This document shows, piece by piece, positions 1 through 5,845 of a stretch of 6,596 bases of DNA. The notes under the pieces were generated by a model, which was not told the origin of the DNA, searched no databases, and was given only the letters and a program-made list of their open reading frames with translations. The DNA comes from Bacillota bacterium (GTDB lineage: Bacteria > Bacillota > Clostridia > Clostridiales > Clostridiaceae), in NCBI GenBank assembly GCA_030706065.1, contig JAUZPH010000205.1, positions 1-6,596 on the forward strand, read 5' to 3'. Every line of letters begins with the position of its first letter. The first letter of the stretch is position 1. Both the position numbers and the translations under genes were made by a program.

Positions 1-2645
1 GCCTTTTCACCAAAAATTGCTCTTAAAAGCCTTTCTTCAGCAGTTAACTCGGTTTCTCCCTTTGGTGTAACCTTGCCAACAAGAATATCTCCGGATCTGA
101 CCTCTGCACCGATTCTGATAATACCTCTGTCGTCTATATCCTTTAAAGCATCATCTCCCACATTTGGTATATCCCTGGTGATTTCTTCCGGTCCGAGCTT
201 TGTATCCCTAGACTCAGCTTCATACTCTTCAATATGAATTGAAGTAAACACGTCATCTCTCACCAATTCTTCGGAGATAAGCATAGCATCCTCGTAGTTA
301 TAACCTTCCCAGGTTATAAATCCGATCCTAATATTCTTGCCGAGAGCAATTTCACCAAGGTCTGTAGATGGGCCATCTGAAAGCACTGTACCTGCTTCAA
401 CTCTCTCACCCTTGCTTACTATCGGCCTCTGGTTGATACAGGTTCCCTGGTTAGACCTTTTGAATTTAAGCAGTCTGAAGGTATCCGTACCACCGTCCGA
501 ATCCCTCTTTACCCGTATTTCATTGGCACTTACAAAGGAAACAATACCTGCATTTTTAGCTTTTGGTAAAACTCCTGAGTCATATGCGGCCTTGAATTCT
601 ATACCCGTACCAACAACAGGAGCCTGAGGCTTCAGAAGCGGAACAGCCTGACGCTGCATGTTGGATCCCATCAACGCACGACTGGCATCATCATTCTCAA
701 GGAATGGAATCATAGCAGTAGCCACAGAAACCAGCTGTCTCGGTGATACGTCCATTAAATCTACATCTTCTCTTGGAACAACAAGTACTTCTTCCTTGGT
801 TCTTACAGTGATTTTCTTATCCAGGAACTTGCTGTCCTCACCAATCGGTTCATTTGATTGAGCCACCAGATACTGATCTTCTTCATCAGCGGTAAAGTAC
901 TTGATTTTACTTGTTACTATGCCCGCCTTCTTGTCAATTACCCTGTATGGTGTTTCAATAAATCCATACTCGTTAACTCTCGCATAAGTTGCAAGGGAAT
1001 TTATCAAACCGATATTAGGTCCTTCAGGTGTTTCTATCGGACACATTCTGCCATAATGGGAATGGTGGACGTCTCGGACTTCAAACCCTGCTCTTTCTCT
1101 TGATAATCCTCCCGGACCAAGGGCAGACAACCTCCTCTTGTGTGTCAATTCTGACAATGGGTTGGTCTGATCCATAAACTGCGAGAGCTGCGAGCTTCCA
1201 AAGAACTCTTTTATAGCAGCAGCCACAGGCCTTATGTTTATAAGAACCTGGGGAGTAATTCCTTCCTGGTCCTGAATGGTCATTCTTTCCTTGACCACTC
1301 TTTCCATTCTTGAAAGTCCTATTCTGAACTGATTCTGCAGCAGTTCTCCTACAGACCTCAATCTCCTATTTCCAAGATGATCTATATCATCAACATTACC
1401 TACCCCGTAGGTTAAGCCAATTTCATAGCTTATTGTTCCATATATATCGTCTCTTATAATATGCTTCGGTATGAGCTTCGTAATGTTCTTTTTAATTTCT
1501 TCTTTTACAGCAGCCTCATCACTGAAGTTATCCAATATTTCCTTTAAAGTTGGGTAATGGACAAGTTCTCTGATGTTCAAGTCATCTATATTAAATGGTA
1601 CAACCTTATGTATATTAACAAAATGGTTGCCAATGACCCTGAGTACTCTGTCATCTACAACAATGTCTACTGCATTTATGCCGGCATCCTGCATTTCGAC
1701 AGCTACTTCTCTGTCGATTTTTTCACCTTTTTGTACCATTATTTCCCCTGTATTAGGGTTAACTATGTCATTTGCTGCCACGTGATTTGCTATTCTCAGG
1801 TTTAGTGCTAACTTTTTGTTGAATTTATAGCGTCCAACCCTTGAAAGATCATAACGTTTGGCATCAAAAAACAAAGAGTCTATTAAAGCTATAGCACTAT
1901 CAACCGTCGGAGGTTCGCCAGGTCTCAATCTCTTATATATTTCCAGCAATGCTTCTTCCTTGGTTTTCGTATTGTCCTTTTCTATTGTAGCTTTTAATCT
2001 TTCATCTTCTCCAAAAAAGCTTACTATCTCAGCGTCACTTCCTATACCCATAGCTCGCGCCAAAATAGAAATAGGCAGTTTTCTAGTCTTGTCTATCCTT
2101 ACATAAATGACTTCATTGGAGTCAGTTTCATATTCAAGCCAAGCGCCTCTGTTTGGTATAACTGTAGAAGAAAACAGTTTTTTTCCGGACTTATCCATAG
2201 CATAGTTATAGTATACTCCCGGAGATCTGACTAACTGGCTTACTATAACTCTTTCTGCACCATTGATTATGAATGTTCCCTGCTCTGTCATGAGCGGAAA
2301 ATCACCCATAAATACTTCTTGTTCCTTTAACTCTCCTGTTTCTTTGTTGTAAAGCCTGACTTTTACCTTTAACGGAGCTGCATATGTTGCATCTCTCTCT
2401 TTGCATTCCTCAACAGAATACTTGATATTATCCATATCGAGCTTATACCCAACAAACTCAAGAACAAGATTCCCGGTATAATCCGTTATTGGATTTATGT
2501 CGTCAAAAACCTCTTGAAGCCCTTCGTCTAAGAACCACTTATACGAATCCAACTGCACCTCGATAAGGTTTGGCATATCCGCCACTTCTTTAACTTTACC
2601 GAAGCTCATTCTTGTTCTTTTTCCTACCTGGACAGGATGTACCAT
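1..2645 (-). CDS. rpoB: DNA-directed RNA polymerase subunit beta, N-terminal 881 residues (3' end outside window)
   Basis: This is the beta subunit of RNA polymerase, which forms one pincer of the core enzyme and the rifampicin pocket. The frame is open from ATG at 2645 to the left edge. The start MVHPVQVG is preceded by AAGGGGTGA and by an in-frame TAG. Recognisable blocks in order are MPNLIEVQ near residue 24, NGAERVIVSQLVRSPG in the protrusion, VIPNRGAWLEYE, the lobe, DDIDHLGNRRLRSVGELLQ, the rifampicin region at residues 485–509, then GRMCPIETPEGPNIG. Near the edge come SIHIEEYE, LVGKVTPKGE and RAIFGEKA. B. subtilis RpoB continues about 350 residues past this last block, so roughly the last quarter to third is missing. 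The segment between VGRYKFNKK and DDIDHLGNRR differs clearly from Bacillus. I saw no frameshift. The gene has its own candidate promoter and a leader of about 165 nt. Confidence 0.98.
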   Translation of the reverse strand, partial: MVHPVQVGKRTRMSFGKVKEVADMPNLIEVQLDSYKWFLDEGLQEVFDDINPITDYTGNLVLEFVGYKLDMDNIKYSVEECKERDATYAAPLKVKVRLYNKETGELKEQEVFMGDFPLMTEQGTFIINGAERVIVSQLVRSPGVYYNYAMDKSGKKLFSSTVIPNRGAWLEYETDSNEVIYVRIDKTRKLPISILARAMGIGSDAEIVSFFGEDERLKATIEKDNTKTKEEALLEIYKRLRPGEPPTVDSAIALIDSLFFDAKRYDLSRVGRYKFNKKLALNLRIANHVAANDIVNPNTGEIMVQKGEKIDREVAVEMQDAGINAVDIVVDDRVLRVIGNHFVNIHKVVPFNIDDLNIRELVHYPTLKEILDNFSDEAAVKEEIKKNITKLIPKHIIRDDIYGTISYEIGLTYGVGNVDDIDHLGNRRLRSVGELLQNQFRIGLSRMERVVKERMTIQDQEGITPQVLINIRPVAAAIKEFFGSSQLSQFMDQTNPLSELTHKRRLSALGPGGLSRERAGFEVRDVHHSHYGRMCPIETPEGPNIGLINSLATYARVNEYGFIETPYRVIDKKAGIVTSKIKYFTADEEDQYLVAQSNEPIGEDSKFLDKKITVRTKEEVLVVPREDVDLMDVSPRQLVSVATAMIPFLENDDASRALMGSNMQRQAVPLLKPQAPVVGTGIEFKAAYDSGVLPKAKNAGIVSFVSANEIRVKRDSDGGTDTFRLLKFKRSNQGTCINQRPIVSKGERVEAGTVLSDGPSTDLGEIALGKNIRIGFITWEGYNYEDAMLISEELVRDDVFTSIHIEEYEAESRDTKLGPEEITRDIPNVGDDALKDIDDRGIIRIGAEVRSGDILVGKVTPKGETELTAEERLLRAIFGEK

Positions 2646-2815
2646 TAGCTATCACCCCTTGTAAATACTTGAATAAAAGACACTATCCCCTAGGAATGCC
2701 CTAACGGATTGCATACAAACTCATTATTTTAGTATAACCACAAAAATACATTTAAACCCTCTAACAAAAGACAAAAAAAATCCGTACAATTCTAGATAGA
2801 TTAATGCATTTTAAT

Positions 2816-2844
2816 ATGTTATCATAATACACCAGTACTGTCAA
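2816..2844 (-). promoter_or_regulatory. Candidate sigma-A promoter for rpoB
   Basis: On the minus strand a perfect TTGACA (-35, 2839–2844) is followed after 17 bases by TAACAT (-10, 2816–2821). The -10 is preceded by TATGA, which matches the TRTGn extension of Gram-positive promoters. The -10 itself matches consensus at 4 of 6 positions. The predicted start is near 2809. The site lies 12 bases past the rplL-distal terminator hairpin, which supports separate initiation of rpoB. Confidence 0.7.
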
Positions 2845-2856
2845 TATATAAACTTT

Positions 2857-2890
2857 AAAAAAGAGGCACTTTCTAAAAAAGTGCCTCTTT
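2857..2890 (-). terminator. Intrinsic terminator or attenuator after rplL
   Basis: AAAGAGGCACTTT (2878–2890) and AAAGTGCCTCTTT (2860–2872) form a perfect 13-bp stem with a 5-nt loop. The transcript continues into a run of six U (2857–2862, three of them in the stem). The hairpin begins 8 bases after the rplL stop. It should end most rplJL transcripts or reduce read-through into rpoB, which fits the need for far more L7/L12 than polymerase. Confidence 0.9.
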
Positions 2891-2898
2891 AATCAATA

Positions 2899-3264
2899 CT
2901 ACTTTACTTCTACTGTAGCACCAACTTCAGCAAGTTTTGCTTTCATAGCTTCAGCATCTTCCTTTGATACAGCTTCCTTCAATGTCTTAGGAGCTCCATC
3001 AACTACTTCCTTCGCTTCCTTTAATCCAAGGCCAGTTAATTCTCTAACTACCTTTATAACCTTGATCTTTTCAGCGCCGGCACTTGTAAGTACAACGTCG
3101 AATTCTGTCTTTTCTTCAACTGGAGCTGCTGCTACTGCTGCACCTGCACCAGCTGCTGGAGCTGCTGCACTTACTCCAAACTCTTCTTCACATGCCTTAA
3201 CTAATTCGTTTAATTCTAAAACAGTCATTTCTTTTATAGCTTGAATAATCTCTTCTCTTGTCAT
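2899..3264 (-). CDS. rplL: 50S ribosomal protein L7/L12
   Basis: L7/L12 is the multicopy flexible stalk protein that recruits and activates translational GTPases, and it binds L10 as dimers. The 121 residues have the usual three parts. An N-terminal helical dimerisation domain (about 1–32, TREEIIQAIKEMTVLELNELV) is followed by an Ala/Pro/Gly hinge (about 33–50) and a C-terminal globular domain (about 53–121). The latter contains the factor-binding helices KIKVIKVVRELTGLGLKEAK and VDGAPKTLKEAVSKE. Length is normal. ATG at 3264 has GGAGG 9 bases upstream. The gene follows rplJ by 32 bases and is cotranscribed with it, and a strong terminator follows at once. One cysteine sits in the N-terminal domain (KACEEEF). 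Confidence 0.98.
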   Translation of the reverse strand: MTREEIIQAIKEMTVLELNELVKACEEEFGVSAAAPAAGAGAAVAAAPVEEKTEFDVVLTSAGAEKIKVIKVVRELTGLGLKEAKEVVDGAPKTLKEAVSKEDAEAMKAKLAEVGATVEVK

Positions 3265-3296
3265 TATTAGACACCTCCAAATATTCTTTAAATTTA

Positions 3297-3794
3297 TTAT
3301 GCGTTTTCTTTCTTTTCAGCAACTGCATTTAATAAGTATGCAAGTTTTGATAATGGAGCCTTGAAGCTTCCAAGTAGTTGTGCAATAAGCACTTCTCTTG
3401 AAGGTATTGTAGCGATAGCCTTAATCATATCTGCATCGTAAACCTTCTTGTCAACTATACCAGCCATCAGTTCAAGCTTCTTGTGATCTTTTGCAAAATC
3501 ATTGAGGACTCTTGCTGCAACTGTAGCATCATCATAGCTTAAAGCTATTGAAACCGGTCCTTCCAGGTAAGTTGATAAGCCTTCCAGGCCAACTTCCCTT
3601 GCAGCTATAGTTGTTAAAGTATTTTTATATACCTTATATTCAACTCCAGCTTCTCTCAGTTTCTTTCTTAATTCAGTATCCTCTTCAACAGTTAATCCCT
3701 GATAATTAGCAAGTACAACACCCTGTGCCTTTTCTAATTTCTCTCTTATCTCAGCAACTTTAGATTCTTTTACTAATCTGTTCTTATTTTCCAC
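3297..3794 (-). CDS. rplJ: 50S ribosomal protein L10
   Basis: L10 anchors L7/L12 dimers to the stalk base beside L11 and, in complex with L12, represses its own operon by binding the leader RNA. The 165 residues begin with the family's N-terminal 23S-binding domain, including KVAEIREKL, VVLANYQGLTV and LRKKLREAGVEYKVYKNTL. GPVSIALSYDD and KLELMAGIVDKK come next. The C-terminal helix that carries L12 dimers ends the protein (LLGSFKAPLSKLAYLLNAVAEKK). The start is GTG at 3794, with AAGGAGGTG upstream (8–10 bases away), and no better in-frame ATG occurs near it. It has its own promoter and an L10 leader, and rplL follows after 32 bases. Confidence 0.97.
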   Translation of the reverse strand: MENKNRLVKESKVAEIREKLEKAQGVVLANYQGLTVEEDTELRKKLREAGVEYKVYKNTLTTIAAREVGLEGLSTYLEGPVSIALSYDDATVAARVLNDFAKDHKKLELMAGIVDKKVYDADMIKAIATIPSREVLIAQLLGSFKAPLSKLAYLLNAVAEKKENA

Positions 3795-3841
3795 TGTGTG
3801 TCCACCTCCTTACGCTCCTCACAGTATATATGCAATAATAA

Positions 3842-3871
3842 AGGTCTCCCCGCAGACACGCAGGGAGACCT
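3842..3871 (-). terminator. Attenuator hairpin in the rplJ leader
   Basis: AGGTCTCCC (3863–3871) pairs with GGGAGACCT (3842–3850). A further GC pair set lies inside a 12-nt interior segment. The RNA continues as UUUAUUAUUG, an interrupted U-tract. The hairpin lies between the L10-binding fold and the rplJ start, the usual position for the attenuator of a Firmicute L10 leader. Confidence 0.78.
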
Positions 3872-3888
3872 CAACTTTAATGTATTGG

Positions 3889-3942
3889 AACCCTCGGTAG
3901 GTTGTTTTACGTTACGCCTTATGGCACCCACTGTCTACGGTT
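3889..3942 (-). promoter_or_regulatory. Ribosomal protein L10 leader (L10/L12-binding mRNA element)
   Basis: The minus strand carries the L10-leader signature CCGTAGACAGTGGGTGCC (3923–3940), then GCC-ATAA-GGC and CCTACCGAGGGTT. AACC (3939–3942) pairs with GGTT (3889–3892), and GTAG (3935–3938) pairs with CTAC (3897–3900). A one-sided bulge CGAG (3893–3896) separates the two helices. The element lies within the transcript from the rplJ promoter and upstream of the attenuator. In this family, binding of the L10–L12 complex lowers rplJL expression. I recognise the motif by sequence; no covariance search was run. Confidence 0.88.
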
Positions 3943-3969
3943 TATTACCTTATTTAATTAACCTAGCAT

Positions 3970-3998
3970 ATTGTATCAAACTTATACTGCTGTGTCAA
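3970..3998 (-). promoter_or_regulatory. Sigma-A promoter for rplJ-rplL
   Basis: A perfect TTGACA (-35, 3993–3998) and TACAAT (-10, 3970–3975, 5 of 6) are 17 bases apart. The -10 is preceded by TGA, giving an extended TGn element. The site starts 2 bases past the rplA stop codon. Initiation near 3963 would give a leader of about 170 nt holding the L10 element and the attenuator. Confidence 0.88.
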
Positions 3999-4000
3999 TA

Positions 4001-4690
4001 CTATTCAAGTACCTTTGTTGGGTTGACTTTTACTCCAGGTCCCATAGTACTTGATACAACTACTGATTTAACGTACTGTCCCTTAGCAGCAGCCGGTTTA
4101 GCCTTTATAACAGCTTCCATAAGAGATCTGAAGTTGTCACCAAGCTTTTCTGCTCCAAAGGATCTCTTTCCTATTGGAACGTGTACTATAGAAGTCTTGT
4201 CAACTCTATACTCTACTTTACCAGCTTTGATATCAGCTAATGCTCTAGCAACATCAAATGTAACTGTACCTGATTTTGGGTTTGGCATTAATCCCTTAGG
4301 GCCAAGCACTCTACCCAATCTACCTACAACACCCATCATATCAGGAGTTGCAACTACAACGTCAAATCCAAACCAGTTTTCCTTTTGGATTCTGTCAACC
4401 AGATCTTCAGCACCAACAAAATCTGCTCCTGCTGCTTCTGCTTCTCTAGCCTTATCGCCTTTGGCGAATACTAAAACTCTAACAACTTTTCCTGTTCCAT
4501 GTGGCAGTACTACTGCTCCTCTTACCTGCTGGTCAGCATGTCTTGGGTCTACCCCAAGTCTTATAGCAAGTTCAATTGTTTCATCAAACTTGGCCTTGGC
4601 AGTCTTTACAGCAAGATCCATTGCTTCAGCAGGGTTATATAGTGCATTTCTATCAACAAGCTTTGCACTTTCAACATAATTCTTTCCCAT
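4001..4690 (-). CDS. rplA: 50S ribosomal protein L1
   Basis: L1 forms the mobile L1 stalk that helps move deacylated tRNA out of the E site, and in many bacteria it represses its own operon by binding mRNA. The 229 residues include the N-terminal half of domain I (ELAIRLGVDPRHADQQVRGAVVLPHGTGK, residues 40–68), which matches the family. The domain II signature spans residues 114–138 (ATPDMMGVVGRLGRVLGPKG, then LMPNP). The C-terminal return to domain I ends with SSTMGPGVKV (213–222). Length is standard. ATG at 4690 has GGAGG 7 bases upstream. It lies 83 bases after rplK, and that gap holds an L1-site-like hairpin just before the Shine-Dalgarno. Confidence 0.98.
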   Translation of the reverse strand: MGKNYVESAKLVDRNALYNPAEAMDLAVKTAKAKFDETIELAIRLGVDPRHADQQVRGAVVLPHGTGKVVRVLVFAKGDKAREAEAAGADFVGAEDLVDRIQKENWFGFDVVVATPDMMGVVGRLGRVLGPKGLMPNPKSGTVTFDVARALADIKAGKVEYRVDKTSIVHVPIGKRSFGAEKLGDNFRSLMEAVIKAKPAAAKGQYVKSVVVSSTMGPGVKVNPTKVLE

Positions 4691-4704
4691 GATATATCCT
4701 CCTT

Positions 4705-4731
4705 GTGGTAATAACGGTTTTTACCTCCCAC
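4705..4731 (-). promoter_or_regulatory. L1-binding-like RNA hairpin before rplA
   Basis: The RNA folds as GTGG (4728–4731) with CCAC (4705–4708), then an internal loop (GA on one side, GTTATTA on the other), then GGT-AAAA-ACC at the tip. The segments GTGGGAGG and TACCAC match the two strands of the L1 site in E. coli 23S rRNA as I recall it. The 3' arm ends 3 bases before the AGGAGG of rplA. Bound L1 could therefore block ribosome access. The protein assignment is inferred from this mimicry. Confidence 0.72.
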
Positions 4732-4773
4732 TATACTGAGAGATCAACAAATTAATACGGGTACTGCATAAAA

Positions 4774-5199
4774 TTATTCTTCTACTGTTATACCCATGCT
4801 TCTAGCTGTTCCAGCTATCATGCTCATTGCTGCTTCAACGGATGCTGCATTCAAATCAGGCAGCTTTGTTTCAGCTATTTGTCTGAGTTGTGCCTTTGTA
4901 ACCTTAGCAACCTTTGTCTTGTTTGGTACGGCAGATCCGCTTTCAATACCAACCGCCTTCTTTAAAAGAACTGCAGCCGGTGGTGTCTTTAGTATGAAAC
5001 TGAAAGATCTGTCCTGATAAACAGTAATAACTACAGGTATAATAAGACCTGCTTGATTAGCTGTTCTTGCATTAAATTCCTTACAGAATCCCATGATATT
5101 TACACCATGTTGACCAAGTGCTGGACCAACTGGTGGTGCTGGAGTTGCTTTTCCTGCAGGAAGTTGAAGCTTTATCATTCCTGTTACTTTCTTAGCCAT
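4774..5199 (-). CDS. rplK: 50S ribosomal protein L11
   Basis: L11 binds the GTPase-associated region of 23S rRNA at the stalk base and works with elongation factors. The 141 residues are the typical length. The N-terminal domain has KLQLPAGKATPAPPVGPALGQ, where Pro23 and Pro26 lie on the helix known from thiostrepton/micrococcin resistance work, then HGVNIMGFCKEFNART. KTPPAAVLLKKAVG (71–84) leads into the C-terminal rRNA-binding domain, with TKLPDLNA and the ending MSMIAGTARSMGI. ATG at 5199 has AGGAGG about 9–10 bases upstream. The gene follows nusG by 84 bases, and that gap contains two hairpins and no obvious promoter. Confidence 0.98.
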   Translation of the reverse strand: MAKKVTGMIKLQLPAGKATPAPPVGPALGQHGVNIMGFCKEFNARTANQAGLIIPVVITVYQDRSFSFILKTPPAAVLLKKAVGIESGSAVPNKTKVAKVTKAQLRQIAETKLPDLNAASVEAAMSMIAGTARSMGITVEE

Positions 5200-5219
5200 G
5201 TGTTTACACCTCCTAAAAT

Positions 5220-5247
5220 GTGGTTAATCGGGATTATTCCCTCCCAC
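5220..5247 (-). promoter_or_regulatory. L1-binding-like RNA hairpin before rplK
   Basis: GTGG (5244–5247) pairs with CCAC (5220–5223). An internal loop (GA opposite GATTAA) leads to GGGA-ATAA-TCCC at the tip. The plan is the same as that of the element before rplA, with the lower helix and GTGGGAGG identical and the upper helix changed but still paired. The 3' arm lies 4 bases before the rplK AGGAGG. This is the expected place for an L1 operator controlling the L11–L1 pair. Confidence 0.74.
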
Positions 5248-5253
5248 TTATTG

Positions 5254-5278
5254 AAACTCCGGTAGATTACCGCAGTTT
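5254..5278 (-). other. Hairpin directly after nusG
   Basis: AAACT (5274–5278) pairs with AGTTT (5254–5258). After one G·G mismatch, CGGTA (5268–5272) pairs with TACCG (5260–5264) around a 3-nt loop. The hairpin starts 5 bases after the nusG stop. The sequence beyond it (CAATAAG) is not a U-tract, so a strong intrinsic terminator is unlikely. It may mark RNA processing or stability, or form part of the rplK operator fold. Confidence 0.5.
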
Positions 5279-5283
5279 TAAAC

Positions 5284-5805
5284 CTAATCAAACTTTTCAA
5301 TCTGGTTAAAATCCAATTCAACCGGTGTCTCCCTGCCGAACATATCAACAAATCCCTTAATCTTATGCTTCTCATGATTAATTTCCTTAATCACGGCCAC
5401 AAAGTTCTCGAGAGGTCCTGCTACTATTCGCACGGTCTCACCAACCTCAAGATCAATCTCCACAGGTTTCTCTGTAATTCCCATGGAATTAACCTCATCA
5501 TCGGTTAATGCTACAGGCTTAGACCCTGGGCCTACAAACCCGGTAACTCCTCTGGTATTTCGTACAACATACCAGGAATCATCATTCATTACCATTTTAA
5601 CCAGCACATACCCTGGAAAAATCTTTTTTTGGGTGACTTTCTTTTTGCCATCCTTTTCTTCAATAACCTCTTCCATTGGCACCTGAACGTCATGGACTAA
5701 GTCCTGAAGATTTCTGTTTTCTATCGTTTTTTCAAGGTTGGCTTTTACTTTATTCTCATAACCAGAGTATGTATGGACAACAAACCATCTAGCTCTTTCG
5801 CTCAT
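5284..5805 (-). CDS. nusG: Transcription termination/antitermination factor NusG
   Basis: NusG binds the RNA polymerase clamp and affects elongation, pausing and termination, linking to ribosome or Rho through its KOW domain. From ATG at 5805 it has 173 residues, the usual size. The NGN domain (about 1–110) shows RWFVVHTYSGYENKV (6–20), KKIFPGYVLVKM (60–71) and WYVVRNTRGVTGFVG (78–92). The KOW domain (about 120–173) has VGETVRIVAGPLENF and ends MFGRETPVELDFNQIEKFD. The frame is open farther upstream to 5892, but that part overlaps secE and is unlike NusG. No start codon lies in frame between the GGAGG at 5834–5838 and this ATG. The start therefore has only AAGGG at 1 base or GGAGG at 28 bases; a tiny overlapping ORF may supply ribosomes. 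Confidence 0.95.
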   Translation of the reverse strand: MSERARWFVVHTYSGYENKVKANLEKTIENRNLQDLVHDVQVPMEEVIEEKDGKKKVTQKKIFPGYVLVKMVMNDDSWYVVRNTRGVTGFVGPGSKPVALTDDEVNSMGITEKPVEIDLEVGETVRIVAGPLENFVAVIKEINHEKHKIKGFVDMFGRETPVELDFNQIEKFD

Positions 5806-5828
5806 ACCCTTAGGAGCAGATAAACCAC
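5802..5828 (-). CDS. Possible 8-codon leader ORF coupled to nusG
   Basis: GTG at 5828 opens eight codons (translated MVYLLLRV with fMet) and ends in TGA. That stop overlaps the nusG ATG in the sequence ATGA. GGAGG (5834–5838) is 5 bases upstream, a proper Shine-Dalgarno distance. The same GGAGG is 28 bases from the nusG ATG, too far for direct use. Three consecutive Leu codons (CTG CTC CTA) and AGG are codons usually uncommon in AT-rich Firmicutes. A role in translational coupling or re-initiation at nusG is inferred. The ORF is short enough to be coincidence. Confidence 0.4.
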   Translation of the reverse strand: MVYLLLRV

Positions 5829-5845
5829 TCCCGCCTCCTTTTTTT

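Noticed and set aside
337..2106. Several plus-strand open frames of 67–96 codons
   Set aside because: All lie antisense to rpoB, which matches its family throughout. None has a protein-like pattern of its own or a good ribosome site.
2704..2785. ACGGATT/AATCCGT pairing (2779–2785 with 2704–2710) in the rpoB leader as a riboswitch-like stem
   Set aside because: A single 7-bp match enclosing 68 nt is expected by chance in a leader of this size, and no known riboswitch core is visible.
3798..4679. Plus-strand open frame of 293 codons opposite rplA and the rplJ leader
   Set aside because: It is antisense to a certain L1 gene and the L10 leader. Its composition is the complement of L1 codons (Ser/Thr/Leu rich, low complexity), and it has no recognisable domain.
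5184..5375. Minus-strand 63-codon frame across the nusG end and rplK operator
   Set aside because: It is out of frame with nusG and rplK and overlaps both plus structured regulatory RNA; no ribosome site or family match.
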